Source: Changpingibacter yushuensis (GTDB taxonomy: Bacteria; Actinomycetota; Actinomycetes; Actinomycetales; Actinomycetaceae). From it: 64,000 bases of DNA. Position 1 is the first letter of the stretch. Every line of letters begins with the position of its first letter. The position numbers and the translations under genes are program-made. The DNA is taken from assembly GCF_014041995.1 (NCBI RefSeq), contig NZ_CP059492.1, positions 1,054,001 through 1,118,000 of the forward strand, written 5' to 3'. This document shows, one piece after another, positions 34,319-43,311 of this stretch. The notes beneath the pieces were generated by a model. That model searched no databases. It was not told the origin of the DNA and was given only the letters and a program-made list of their open reading frames with translations.

Positions 34319-35208
34319 CTCACATCAGCCTCGTAATGACGCAGGAACAGATCTTCGAGGCTGGCCGGCGTACATGTGATGTCCGATAGCCCGGCATCGA
34401 TCGCCAGCGCCAGGCAGTGCGGAACGTCGGAATCGTTTGCTTTGACGACGACGTCGTCGCCCTCGCGCGTGGGTGATGCGCCAGACGAGGTAAGGGAAAG
34501 GCAAAACGCGGTGAGCTGCGGTTTGGGGCCGCGAGCGCGGATCTCGCGGGCGGCCAAGTGGCGCATCTGTGCCAGAGATCCGGATTCGACTGTGCGGCCC
34601 TCACGAATGATCGTGACATCCGTGCACACGCTTTGGACCTCGCTGAGGATGTGGCTGGATAAGAGCACCGTCTGTTGAGATCCTTGAGCTTCCGCAATGG
34701 TTTCGCGAAAGGCCTGCTCCATGAGCGGATCTAACCCGCTGGTGGGCTCATCCAGCAGCAACAGCTTTACGGGCGCGGATAGTGCCGCGATCAACGCCAC
34801 TTTCTGGCGATTGCCACGGGAGTAGGTGCGTACGCGTTTGGATGGGTCGAGGGCGAAGCGCTCGATGAGCAGTGATTCGCGCGCGGCGTCTCGTGCGCCT
34901 CTCATGGAAGCGAGGGCGTCCAAGCATTGCATGCCTGTGAGGTTTGGCCACAGCGCCACATCACCTGGTACGTAGGCCACCTTGCGATTGATGGTGTCAG
35001 CACTCGTGGCTGGATCTTGCCCAAGAACTGTCACCTGCCCGCTTTCGCGGCGATAGAGCCCAAGGAGCGTTCGGATGGTGGTGGACTTGCCGGAGCCGTT
35101 GGGGCCCAGGAATCCGTGCACGGATCCACTTTCCACCGCTAGGTCCAGATGATCGAGCGCTGTGAAGGAACCGAACTTCTTGACGAGTCCGTTAACTGCG
35201 ATGTCCAT
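34315..35208 (-). CDS. ABC exporter ATPase
   Basis: This 297-residue nucleotide-binding subunit has Walker A GPNGSGKST, the Q-loop region ending in VAYVPGDVALW, a signature written YSRGNRQK instead of LSGGQ, Walker B LLLLDEP and the switch His in SSHILSEVQ. The C-terminal about 75 residues form a regulatory tail. ATG 35208 has GGAGG nearby and is where homology starts; about 78 upstream codons are rejected. First gene of the exporter pair. Confidence 0.92.
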   Translation of the reverse strand: MDIAVNGLVKKFGSFTALDHLDLAVESGSVHGFLGPNGSGKSTTIRTLLGLYRRESGQVTVLGQDPATSADTINRKVAYVPGDVALWPNLTGMQCLDALASMRGARDAARESLLIERFALDPSKRVRTYSRGNRQKVALIAALSAPVKLLLLDEPTSGLDPLMEQAFRETIAEAQGSQQTVLLSSHILSEVQSVCTDVTIIREGRTVESGSLAQMRHLAAREIRARGPKPQLTAFCLSLTSSGASPTREGDDVVVKANDSDVPHCLALAIDAGLSDITCTPASLEDLFLRHYEADVR

Positions 35209-35429
35209 GGCGTGGCCTCCTCCAGTATTGATTCCTTGAGTCAAGCGTTCCACAGTTGCTTCTGGTCTGGTTAGATCTGAGCGCGTTAGTTCAGAGCTCC
35301 ATGCGTGCGTGGGCAGGTGCACGGTGGTGAATGGGCGGGAACTCGCCGTGGCGTGAGAGTCCGCTTGGCAACAATTCGCCCTGTGCTGATTGAGGCAAAC
35401 AGAGACGCAAGCCCATATATGGTGAGGAT

Positions 35430-36167
35430 ATGAAACTTGCACGACTTGGTTTGGATCAGGGCCCTCGCTACGCAGTTCTCGATGAAGAGACTAACCACTA
35501 CATTGTTCTTGCGGATGATCCCATGTTTGGGAAGATCGAACCGAGCGGTCAGCGCTTGGCTGCCGACGAGGTCCGGTTGGTGGCTCCGATGCTGCCGAGG
35601 TCAAAGGTTGTGGGGCTGGGTGGCGCATACGATACGGATAAGGTTGAGGACCTAACAGTCTTTCTCAAACCGAACACGGCCGTGGTGGGCCCTGATCAGG
35701 GGATCAACTTCCCACGCTGGGCCTCAAGTATCTCCTATGAAGCCGAGCTGGCTATCGTCATTGGGCGGGTAGCCAAGGAACTGCCAGTAGAGCGCGCCCA
35801 TGAAGCGATCTTTGGTTACACCCTAGCCAACGATGTGACTGCGGGCGGTGTGCCGGTGGTGTTGAATAAGGTCTTTGACGCCTCCTGCCCACTTGGGCCG
35901 GTCATTGACACGGATTTTGATCCATCTGACAAGGTCCTTGAAGTCAAGGTGAACGGGCAGTCGGCAGGAACGCGGTCTACCGCGGAGCTTCAGATTTCAC
36001 CAACCCAGATCGTTTCCTACTTATCCACGATCTTTACGTTGCTGCCTGGTGATGTGATTCTGACTGGAGCAGGTGTGGAGGCTCCGATGTCCAGTGAAAG
36101 CGATGTGGTTGACGTGAGCTTGGAAGGGATCGGATCCATGCGCAATCGAGTGATTCGCGGCTTCTGA
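35430..36167 (+). CDS. Fumarylacetoacetate hydrolase family protein
   Basis: This 245-residue protein has the FAH C-terminal fold. VVGLGGAYDTDKVEDL is a variant of the usual C/G-x-NY segment. SYEAELAIVIGR has the metal-binding Glu pair, and FGYTLANDVTA and GDVILTGAGVEAP are conserved. Members act as oxaloacetate tautomerases or decarboxylases, acylpyruvases or hydratases; the substrate is not clear. The FAH-gltX-tRNA neighbourhood matches Rv2993c-Rv2992c. Confidence 0.87.
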   Translation: MKLARLGLDQGPRYAVLDEETNHYIVLADDPMFGKIEPSGQRLAADEVRLVAPMLPRSKVVGLGGAYDTDKVEDLTVFLKPNTAVVGPDQGINFPRWASSISYEAELAIVIGRVAKELPVERAHEAIFGYTLANDVTAGGVPVVLNKVFDASCPLGPVIDTDFDPSDKVLEVKVNGQSAGTRSTAELQISPTQIVSYLSTIFTLLPGDVILTGAGVEAPMSSESDVVDVSLEGIGSMRNRVIRGF

Positions 36168-36184
36168 TTTCATGGCCTTGCCGG

Positions 36185-36230
36185 GTGACTGGATGACGGG
36201 CGCGTCGCCACGCGCCCCTCATCCAGTCAC
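36185..36230. terminator. Bidirectional terminator between convergent genes
   Basis: Outer 12-bp arms GTGACTGGATGA / TCATCCAGTCAC enclose an inner GGGCGCG/CGCGCCC stem. It lies between the FAH and MalY-like gene ends. Confidence 0.75.
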
Positions 36231-36247
36231 ACCAAGCTCGGACCAGG

Positions 36248-37423
36248 CTAAACCAGACCAGGAACAGCCTTCTCAATGCGATCGAGCGCTTCGATCAGAA
36301 TCGCCTTCGGGGTTGCAAAGATGATGCGGGCGAAGGTTTCGTATCCCGTGCCGCACAGTGAGCCTTCAGTGAAGGAAACACCCGCCTTTTCGCGAATGAA
36401 CTGAGCTGGCGAGAGTTCGCCGAACGCGCCGTTTGCCGCCAGTTCCGAGAAGTCGATGAACGCGATGTAGGTACCCTCCACCGGAGCAACACTCACACCA
36501 TTCCAGCTAGCAATCCGATCGACGAGGACGTCGCGGTTCTGGGCGAGATACTCACGTAGAGAATCGTTCCAATCCTGACTCTGAGAGAAAGCGACTCCGG
36601 CAGCACGTGCACCAGTGGTGGATGTCGGCTCGCTGACCGGGTAGGCAAATGGCTGGAAAGCGCGCCAATCTGCGGCATTGTTGAAGATGAGCTGGGCACA
36701 CTTGAGACCGGGGATGTTCCATCCCTTAGACGCGGCGACGGCGGTGATTGTTCGGCTGGCGGCCGCCTCACTGAGAGTTGCATAGGGCACATACGTGTTC
36801 TCATCCAAGATGAGTGGAGCATGAATGGCGTCCTCAAACACGCGTGCGCCATGAGCCTCAACCACAGCGTCCAGCGCCTCGAGCTCCTCACGGGTCAAGC
36901 AGCGCCCTGTTGGGTTCCACGGATTACATAGAATGATGAGTTCCGCACCCGCGCTGAATGCCGCGTCAATACCCTCGAGATCCATGTGCCATATACCGGC
37001 GTCATCCCGGTGGCTAGGAACCTGGATGACCTCGCGATCGAATTCGGCAGGGATAGTCAAGAAGGGCATGTAAGCCGGAGTTGGAACTACCACTGGCGAA
37101 CCGGGGGAAGTGAAGTGCTTGATGGTTTGGCGCATTCCCTCAAGAACCTCGGGAATCAGGAGCATACGCGCGGGATCTGGTCTCCAGCCAAAACGCGTGA
37201 ACCACTCCGAGGTCGCTTCGAGGATCTGCTTCGTATCACGCTGGGGAAGATAACCGAACGTGCCCCGCTTGGCTTCTGCGATGAGGTAATCGCGGAGTTC
37301 ATCTGAGATACCGAAGTCCATCTCCGCCACCCACATGCCTAGCGTGCCGGGGAAGCGGGACCATTTGTGCGATCCCTCTGCGGTCAACTGTTCGATAGTG
37401 CGGGTGTCGAAGTCATATGCCAT
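36248..37423 (-). CDS. MalY/PatB-type aminotransferase or C-S lyase
   Basis: This 391-residue PLP-dependent fold-type I enzyme has the PLP Lys in AASKGWNIPGLKCAQLI, CNPWNPTGRCL as the aspartate aminotransferase motif, and a start typical of MalY (DFDTRTIEQLTAEGSHKW). Family members are cystathionine beta-lyases or regulators. With a trans-sulfuration enzyme at 55430, a role in sulfur amino acid use is plausible. Divergent from gltX. Confidence 0.88.
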   Translation of the reverse strand: MAYDFDTRTIEQLTAEGSHKWSRFPGTLGMWVAEMDFGISDELRDYLIAEAKRGTFGYLPQRDTKQILEATSEWFTRFGWRPDPARMLLIPEVLEGMRQTIKHFTSPGSPVVVPTPAYMPFLTIPAEFDREVIQVPSHRDDAGIWHMDLEGIDAAFSAGAELIILCNPWNPTGRCLTREELEALDAVVEAHGARVFEDAIHAPLILDENTYVPYATLSEAAASRTITAVAASKGWNIPGLKCAQLIFNNAADWRAFQPFAYPVSEPTSTTGARAAGVAFSQSQDWNDSLREYLAQNRDVLVDRIASWNGVSVAPVEGTYIAFIDFSELAANGAFGELSPAQFIREKAGVSFTEGSLCGTGYETFARIIFATPKAILIEALDRIEKAVPGLV

Positions 37424-37541
37424 GGCAACAACTTTAGCCTGCCCTTCGGACGCCTACCGGACGGAGCCACGTTTCGTCGTCGTCGGTATCACGTTCTTCG
37501 GAAAGCACTGAAGGTGTGGTGCGGGTTATCCTTGAGGAACC

Positions 37542-39050
37542 ATGGCTATTACCACTGCTGCGGGTTCAGATATCCGCGTTCGCTTCTGTCCATCGCCCAC
37601 CGGAACCCCTCATGTGGGAATGGTGCGCACCTGCCTCTTCAACTACGCATACGCACGTCACGTAGGTGGCACATTCGTCTTCAGAATCGAAGATACCGAC
37701 GCCGCCCGCGATTCCGAGGAATCCTTCAACGCGATCATTGAGTCGCTCGAATGGATGGGCCTCGACTGGGACGAAGGCGTCAATGTAGGTGGCCCCCACG
37801 GCCCTTACCGTCAGTCTGAACGCGGCGATATCTACCGCGATGTTGCGGCCAAACTCCTCGCTGGCGGGTACGCATACGAAGCCTTCTCCACGCCCGCTGA
37901 GATCGAAGCGCGCCACCTCGCCAAGGGCGAGGACCCCAAGCTTGGCTACGATGGCTTCGATCGCCACCTCACCGAGGAACAGAAGGCGGCCTTCCGCGCC
38001 GCCGGGCGGGAACCCGTGCTGCGCATGCGAATGCCCGATTCCGACATCTCGTTCGACGATCTGGTTCGCGGCGAGATCACGTTCAAGGCCGGGTCAGTTC
38101 CCGACTACGTCATTGTCCGTGCCAATGGTGATCCTCTTTACACACTGACCAACCCGGTTGATGACGCCCTAATGGAGATCACGCACGTGCTGCGCGGCGA
38201 GGACCTCCTCTCATCTACTCCGCGCCAAGTAGTCCTCTACAAAGCGCTGGAGGAAATCGGCGTCGCCGGATTTACCCCTCGTTTTGGCCACCTTCCCTAC
38301 GTCATGGGTGAAGGCAACAAGAAGCTTTCCAAACGCGACCCGGAGTCAAATCTGCTGCTCCATCGCAAGCGTGGAATGATCCCGGAAGGCCTCCTGAACT
38401 ACCTAGGCCTGCTCGGTTGGTCCATTGCCGCTGACAATGACATCTTCTCCAAGGAGGAGATGATCCAGGCTTTTGACATCGCCAATGTGAATCCAAACCC
38501 AGCTCGATTCGATGACAAGAAGTGCATTGCCATCAACGCCGAACACATCCGCATGCTTGATGAAGCAGACTTCCGTTCCCGCTTGGTGCCATATCTGCAT
38601 GAGGGTGGAATCGTTTCTGCCGATTCGTACGAAGGCCTGACTGAGAACGAGCGTGAGTTGCTCACTGCGGCTGCGCCGCTCGCCCAGACTCGCATGCAAC
38701 TCTTGGGTGAATCTACGGATCTCATGCGTTTCCTTTTCATCACGTCCGATCAGATTGAATACAACGAAAAGGCCGTATCGAAGCTCAAGGATTCCGCCGT
38801 AGACGTTTTGCAGGCGGCTTCACAGGTATTTGCAGATTTGGAGACCTTTGATGCCGAACACATCAAGCCAGCTCTCGATGCAAAGCTGGTCGAGGAAATG
38901 GAAGTCAAGCCGCGCTTGGCCTTTGGCCCACTCTTCGTGGCAATGACGGGAACGAACGTCTCTCTGCCGGTGGTCGATTCCATGGCTATCTTGGGCAAAG
39001 ATGAGGTTCTTGCGCGCATCGCACGCCTGGTGGGGATTTTGGCTGCCTGA
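37542..39050 (+). CDS. gltX: Glutamyl-tRNA synthetase
   Basis: This 502-residue class I synthetase has its HIGH motif as PHVGM in [17 protein letters not shown] and its KMSKS as KLSKR in [11 protein letters not shown]. The anticodon-binding helical domain follows. It is probably non-discriminating, charging both tRNA-Glu and tRNA-Gln as in most actinobacteria. Immediately followed by one tRNA-Gln and two tRNA-Glu genes, so the enzyme and its substrates are clustered. Confidence 0.96.
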   Translation: MAITTAAGSDIRVRFCPSPTGTPHVGMVRTCLFNYAYARHVGGTFVFRIEDTDAARDSEESFNAIIESLEWMGLDWDEGVNVGGPHGPYRQSERGDIYRDVAAKLLAGGYAYEAFSTPAEIEARHLAKGEDPKLGYDGFDRHLTEEQKAAFRAAGREPVLRMRMPDSDISFDDLVRGEITFKAGSVPDYVIVRANGDPLYTLTNPVDDALMEITHVLRGEDLLSSTPRQVVLYKALEEIGVAGFTPRFGHLPYVMGEGNKKLSKRDPESNLLLHRKRGMIPEGLLNYLGLLGWSIAADNDIFSKEEMIQAFDIANVNPNPARFDDKKCIAINAEHIRMLDEADFRSRLVPYLHEGGIVSADSYEGLTENERELLTAAAPLAQTRMQLLGESTDLMRFLFITSDQIEYNEKAVSKLKDSAVDVLQAASQVFADLETFDAEHIKPALDAKLVEEMEVKPRLAFGPLFVAMTGTNVSLPVVDSMAILGKDEVLARIARLVGILAA

Positions 39051-39062
39051 GGCTGAGGCTTT

Positions 39063-39102
39063 GATGAAAGGCAGGACCGTCGTGGAGGTCCTGCCTTTCA
39101 TC
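39063..39102 (+). terminator. Hairpin after gltX
   Basis: Perfect 16-bp stem GATGAAAGGCAGGACC / GGTCCTGCCTTTCATC with an 8-nt loop. There is no T-run behind it, so termination strength is uncertain. Confidence 0.65.
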
Positions 39103-39256
39103 GCACCAGGGGAGTACGTGACCCGTGGGCTTGCGGGTCACTGTGACCCACCTATCTGCCCGATGGTGCCGTTTCGATTTGAAACCAGTGGCTGATCTGG
39201 GTAAAGTTTCTTGCTGTCGCCAGTTGAGGCATTGCTTCAAAAGGCTGGCAAACCCT

Positions 39257-39331
39257 TGGGGTATGGTGTAATTGGCAACACAGGTGATTCTGGTTCATCC
39301 GTTCTAGGTTCGAGTCCTGGTACCCCAGCCA
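39257..39331 (+). tRNA. tRNA-Gln (CUG)
   Basis: Acceptor TGGGGTA/TACCCCA, anticodon loop TTCTGGT giving CUG, T-arm TAGGTTCGAGTCCTG, discriminator G and encoded CCA. The U1-A72 pair is typical for tRNA-Gln. Confidence 0.96.
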
Positions 39332-39377
39332 ATGGCAACAACGAAAGTTGAGGTCATGCGAGTTCGCTCGCGCAGAG

Positions 39378-39450
39378 GCCCCCGTCGTCTAGCGGCCTAG
39401 GACATCGCCCTCTCACGGCGGTAACACCGGTTCAAATCCGGTCGGGGGTA
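39378..39450 (+). tRNA. tRNA-Glu (CUC), no encoded CCA
   Basis: GCCCCCG/CGGGGGT acceptor, anticodon arm with CTC (CGCCCTCTCACGGCG), T-arm ACCGGTTCAAATCCGGT. The body is identical to the copy at 39515. The 3' end reads ACAAA, so CCA must be added. Confidence 0.95.
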
Positions 39451-39514
39451 CAAAGAAGCTTGATCCGTTCCAGCGGTCTTTCTTCTGAAGATGGCAATTC
39501 TCATTGCTTTCCTA

Positions 39515-39590
39515 GCCCCCGTCGTCTAGCGGCCTAGGACATCGCCCTCTCACGGCGGTAACACCGGTTCAAATCCGGTCGGGGGTACCA
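39515..39590 (+). tRNA. tRNA-Glu (CUC), encoded CCA
   Basis: Same 73-nt body as the copy at 39378, 137 bp downstream, but followed by an encoded CCA. The spacers differ, so this is an older duplication limited to the tRNA itself or kept identical by conversion. Confidence 0.96.
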
Positions 39591-39603
39591 TATTCTTGTT
39601 ACT

Positions 39604-40848
39604 GTGGCCACACAATTTAGACTCATTGAAGTCCCAACGCCTACAGACGGCGAAACCACTTTCCTGCACAGTGCACTCGAAGCACTCAGCGGTGAAGAAT
39701 CCATGCGGCTTGGTGGAAACCTAGACCAAATGATCACAGCTACTGAGTTCGTAGCCGGTTCCTTAGATTCTGATACAAGGCGCACGCACATATTGATCGC
39801 GACAAGTCCCGAAGGCGTGGCTGGCGAAGATTTGACTCTTGCGCACCTCGAGAGTGCTGGAGCACTTCACAGAGCTCTTTCGCTGAGTCAACGAGAGTTT
39901 GGGGCGGAGGAGCGCGGCGTTGGCGAGGTTGCGGAATCCGACGCGGGCAAAGATGCGGATCAACCAAGTCGCTTGGCCATCGCAGGGGCTCTTTCCATCT
40001 CATATCCCTTACGAGATAACTTAGAAACGGCGGATCTCGAGGTAATGTTGGCCGACGATTTCGTGGGCTCAGGAGTCGAGGCGATTCTTCTTCGAATTGC
40101 TGAAGATGTGGTTCGGGCCCAGGGCCGAACTCGGCTGGAGGTCTGGACTGAGCACTCGGCCTGGGAAGAAGCTTCAGAGGCCGATACCCGCCTAGTCCAC
40201 GCAGTTGTCACTGCTCTGCCTACAGATGGCACGATGGTGTCGCCAGTTCAGACATCTTTGAGCGTGGAGCTCCAAGAGGCCGGATACCGGGCAGAGTTTA
40301 GCGAGTGGATCAACGTTCTCAATGTTGATCAGCATGAATCGATGGCGATCCCGGTTGAGGGTTATGAGGCGCTCACGTGGCATTCGCCGCAGAGCCCCCT
40401 TGAGCTTCTCGATGAGCTTGCACCTTTGTATGCTTTGGCCTCCACTGATATGCCTTCTGGCAGTCTCACTAGATCAGACGAAGTGTGGGATGTGGGCAGG
40501 GTGGTCCGCAAGGAACAGTTGGCCACGCGCTCCAATACGGAGTGGCTTGTTGCGGCAGTTCGCCCCGTTGGCGGAGAACTCGTGGGGTGGAGCAAGATCA
40601 ACGTTACTGGTGGCGATGCACCTGTGGCTGCATTTCAAGAAGGTACGCTGACCCGCGAGGAACATCGGGGCCGCGGGTTGGCAACATGGATGAAGCGGGC
40701 CAACGTGGCTCAACTGCGTGACCTCTACCCAAGTGTTCGGCGCGTATGGACGTGGAACTCTGGAGGCAATACGCCGGTTATTGCTCTTAACATCAGATTT
40801 GGTTTTACGCCTGCCCGCCTGGCAGTCGCGTGGGAGAAGAAGCTGTAG
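39604..40848 (+). CDS. Double GNAT-domain acetyltransferase
   Basis: This 414-residue protein has two GNAT-like halves. The second holds the acetyl-CoA loop (LTREEHRGRGLATWMKRANV) and the terminal VWTWNSGGNTPVIALNIRFGF, typical of mycothiol-synthase-like or plant-type actinobacterial GNATs. The first half is degenerate. GTG start, 14 bp after the tRNA-Glu CCA. Substrate unknown. Confidence 0.8.
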   Translation: MATQFRLIEVPTPTDGETTFLHSALEALSGEESMRLGGNLDQMITATEFVAGSLDSDTRRTHILIATSPEGVAGEDLTLAHLESAGALHRALSLSQREFGAEERGVGEVAESDAGKDADQPSRLAIAGALSISYPLRDNLETADLEVMLADDFVGSGVEAILLRIAEDVVRAQGRTRLEVWTEHSAWEEASEADTRLVHAVVTALPTDGTMVSPVQTSLSVELQEAGYRAEFSEWINVLNVDQHESMAIPVEGYEALTWHSPQSPLELLDELAPLYALASTDMPSGSLTRSDEVWDVGRVVRKEQLATRSNTEWLVAAVRPVGGELVGWSKINVTGGDAPVAAFQEGTLTREEHRGRGLATWMKRANVAQLRDLYPSVRRVWTWNSGGNTPVIALNIRFGFTPARLAVAWEKKL

Positions 40849-40932
40849 AAGTACGCCGGGGCGTTTCGTGAGGCGCAGGTCGACGCGCCGCGAGGCAGGG
40901 AGGGTGCGGCGAAAAACGGGTGGTCGCCTGTA

Positions 40933-40971
40933 GAAGGTGGGAGGGGCACGCGCCGTGCACCTCCCACCTTC
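40933..40971. terminator. Hairpin terminator between GNAT and sugar transporter genes
   Basis: Stem GAAGGTGGGAGG / CCTCCCACCTTC with inner GCACG/CGTGC. Convergent gene ends on both sides suggest bidirectional use. Confidence 0.7.
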
Positions 40972-40995
40972 GCCGAGCTTCTGGCGGCATAGGCT

Positions 40996-41925
40996 CTACT
41001 TGGTTGTTCCAGCCATGAGCGCGTTGACGAAGTAGCGCTGGAAAGCGAAGAACACGATCAGGGGCACCACCATCGAAAGGAATGCCCCAGAGGCAAGGAT
41101 GTCAATGTTTGAGGAGAACTGACGCAGCTGCTTCTGCAGCTCCACAGTGAGAGGCGCATCATTTGCTCCTGCGAAGATGAGCGCCACCAACATGTCATTC
41201 CATGACCACAGGAACTGGAAGATGGTCAGCGACGCGATAGAAGGTAGAGCCAACGGCAGAGCGATGCGGAAGAATATCCGCACCTCACCAGCTCCATCAA
41301 TTCGAGCAGCTTCCATCATCTCCAACGGAATCTGGCGGAAGAAGTTCCGTAGCAGGTATACGGCGAACGGTAGACCAAATGCTGTGTGGAACAAGATGAC
41401 CGCCCAGCGGGTCCCGAAGATCCCCACCATGCCGAACAACTTGGCCAGTGGAATGAAGGAAACCTGCAACGGCACGGCCATGAGCGCCACGATCAGAATC
41501 AGCACCCATTCGCGCCCACGGAAGTTAACCCACGCGAGCGCGTAGCCCGCCATGGACCCTAATGCCACCACAAGGAAGGTTGAAGGAACCACGATCAGTA
41601 TGGTGTTGATGATGGATTGGACGAACGACGGCGAATCCAGCAGCCTAGCGTAGTTTTCCAGTGTTAGTTGCGAGGTGTCGCCAAAAATGGTCCACCACCC
41701 GGACTGAGCGGAGGCATTCGACGTCCGTAAAGATGAAAAGAAGAGCCCAACTGTGGGGACCAACCACAACGCTGCCACGATGATGAGCAGAGTGTTGACG
41801 ATCCCGTTGTTGAAGATGCGGACGATCCGGCCGGCCACAGACGTCTTCCGTGAAGAGGGTGACGCGATGAGTGGGGTGGCGTTACTTTCGAGAATCGGAT
41901 CTTCGCTGAGGTTCTGGATGCTCAT
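40996..41925 (-). CDS. Sugar ABC transporter permease (MalG-like)
   Basis: This 309-residue CUT1-family permease has six membrane helices and the EAA loop MMEAARIDGAGEVRIFFRIALP that docks the ATPase. The N-terminal cytoplasmic tail is longer than usual (about 35 residues). Its start overlaps the MalF-like gene stop (ATGA). Third gene of the operon SBP-MalF-MalG. No ATPase gene adjoins, so a shared MsiK/UgpC-type ATPase is likely. Confidence 0.92.
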   Translation of the reverse strand: MSIQNLSEDPILESNATPLIASPSSRKTSVAGRIVRIFNNGIVNTLLIIVAALWLVPTVGLFFSSLRTSNASAQSGWWTIFGDTSQLTLENYARLLDSPSFVQSIINTILIVVPSTFLVVALGSMAGYALAWVNFRGREWVLILIVALMAVPLQVSFIPLAKLFGMVGIFGTRWAVILFHTAFGLPFAVYLLRNFFRQIPLEMMEAARIDGAGEVRIFFRIALPLALPSIASLTIFQFLWSWNDMLVALIFAGANDAPLTVELQKQLRQFSSNIDILASGAFLSMVVPLIVFFAFQRYFVNALMAGTTK

Positions 41926-43232
41926 GACTCACGACCCTTCCGGAAGTTTCGAATGTTGAAGAGCATGAATGGCAGCACCATGATGAGAAGGAATATGGCC
42001 AGTGCAGAGCCCATTCCGTAGTCGTTCCCACCGAACTCGGTCCACATCTGTACCGCAACCACGTTGGCGGCGGGTTTGGATTCTCCGGGTGGAATAACAT
42101 ACACGAGATCAAAGATCTTGAGCACGTTAATAATGAGAGTCACGAGCACCACTGACAGCACCGGCAAGAGTTGCGGAATCGTGATGTTTCGGAACACCTG
42201 CCATTCGTTCGCACCATCTGTCCGGGCGGCTTCTAAGAGGGTGTGATCCACTGCTGCGAGGCCCGAGGCAATCATGACCATTGCAAAGCCTGCCCAGATC
42301 CAGATGAATGCCAAGATCACCACCGGTGTAATGAGTGATGGTCCCAGCCAGTTGACGCCTGTAGCACTCGCTGTGAAGTTCGTGGAGGGCAAGACAATGC
42401 TTGCGTCCACGCCAGATCCTACTTCCAGCGCAAAACGGCCGGAATCGTCGGTTGTGGTGGAAGCGATGGTCTGCCCGCTGGCGTCTACTGCCTCCACCTT
42501 GAGACCGGCCAAACCTTGCTCGTCGGCACCCATCTGACCAGCCTCCCCGCCACCACCTTTGACGAAGTCCAGCCAGACGGTTCCGGTGATAGAGGTGGCT
42601 TCGGAAGTGGCCGGTTGGGCAATAGACGAACCGGCGACGTCGTCGGGCTTAATACCAATAAGCGGGAAGTTGACTACATCACCAGCGGTGGCAAGTGAAT
42701 CGGTGGCGATGGCGCCGTCGTCTTCTTGCGTTATTCCTACTTCCTCGCGAGGCCTTGCGCCAGGATACGAACTTGTGCCTGAAAAGGTGTCTTGGATTCC
42801 GACGACGACGGCGTTCACCAGTCCGATATTGGGGTCCTGTTGAAATGCGGAACGCCAGATAACTCCGGCGGCCAGCATCGAAATCGCCATGGGCATGAAG
42901 ATGATGAGCCGGAAGGCGGTGCGCCACTGAATCCTTTCCATAAGTACCGCAAAGATAAGGCCCAAAACGGTACACACGAGGGGTGCAACGAGCACCCAGA
43001 TGAGGTTGTTGCGGACGGCGTTCAGCGTGGACGGGCGCTGAAACATTTCCACATAGTTGCCCAGTCCAACGAAGGTCGTGCCTGTGCTATCAAACAGAGA
43101 ACGCCAGATGGAATAGCAAATCGGGTAAACGATCATCACGATGAGGACGAGCGCCGCTGGGCCAAGCATGATTGCCAGAAGAAGTCGGGGGCTGTCTTTG
43201 CGTGAGGGTCGGCGTGCGTGTGTGCTGCTCAT
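41922..43232 (-). CDS. Sugar ABC transporter permease (MalF-like) with inserted beta-domain
   Basis: This permease has about 436 residues, some 130-140 longer than usual CUT1 MalF-type proteins. Membrane helices flank an insertion at about 150-300. It has a low-complexity part and a carboxypeptidase-regulatory/CNA-B-like beta-sandwich (TSITGTVWLDF, then GLAGLKVEAVDASGQTIAST, then DDSGRFALEV; about 214-293). It should be extracellular, in the position of the E. coli MalF P2 loop that touches the binding protein. The EAA loop LLEAARTDGANEWQVFRNI (332-350) is normal. ATG 43232 was chosen for its GGGAG site and family start. Confidence 0.88.
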   Translation of the reverse strand: MSSTHARRPSRKDSPRLLLAIMLGPAALVLIVMIVYPICYSIWRSLFDSTGTTFVGLGNYVEMFQRPSTLNAVRNNLIWVLVAPLVCTVLGLIFAVLMERIQWRTAFRLIIFMPMAISMLAAGVIWRSAFQQDPNIGLVNAVVVGIQDTFSGTSSYPGARPREEVGITQEDDGAIATDSLATAGDVVNFPLIGIKPDDVAGSSIAQPATSEATSITGTVWLDFVKGGGGEAGQMGADEQGLAGLKVEAVDASGQTIASTTTDDSGRFALEVGSGVDASIVLPSTNFTASATGVNWLGPSLITPVVILAFIWIWAGFAMVMIASGLAAVDHTLLEAARTDGANEWQVFRNITIPQLLPVLSVVLVTLIINVLKIFDLVYVIPPGESKPAANVVAVQMWTEFGGNDYGMGSALAIFLLIMVLPFMLFNIRNFRKGRES

Positions 43233-43311
43233 GATTCTCCCATTGCCAAAGCCAAGCTGTGGGAGGGCGCGCGCAAAACGGTAGCGCGCGCCCTCCCACA
43301 ACCTAAGTGAC

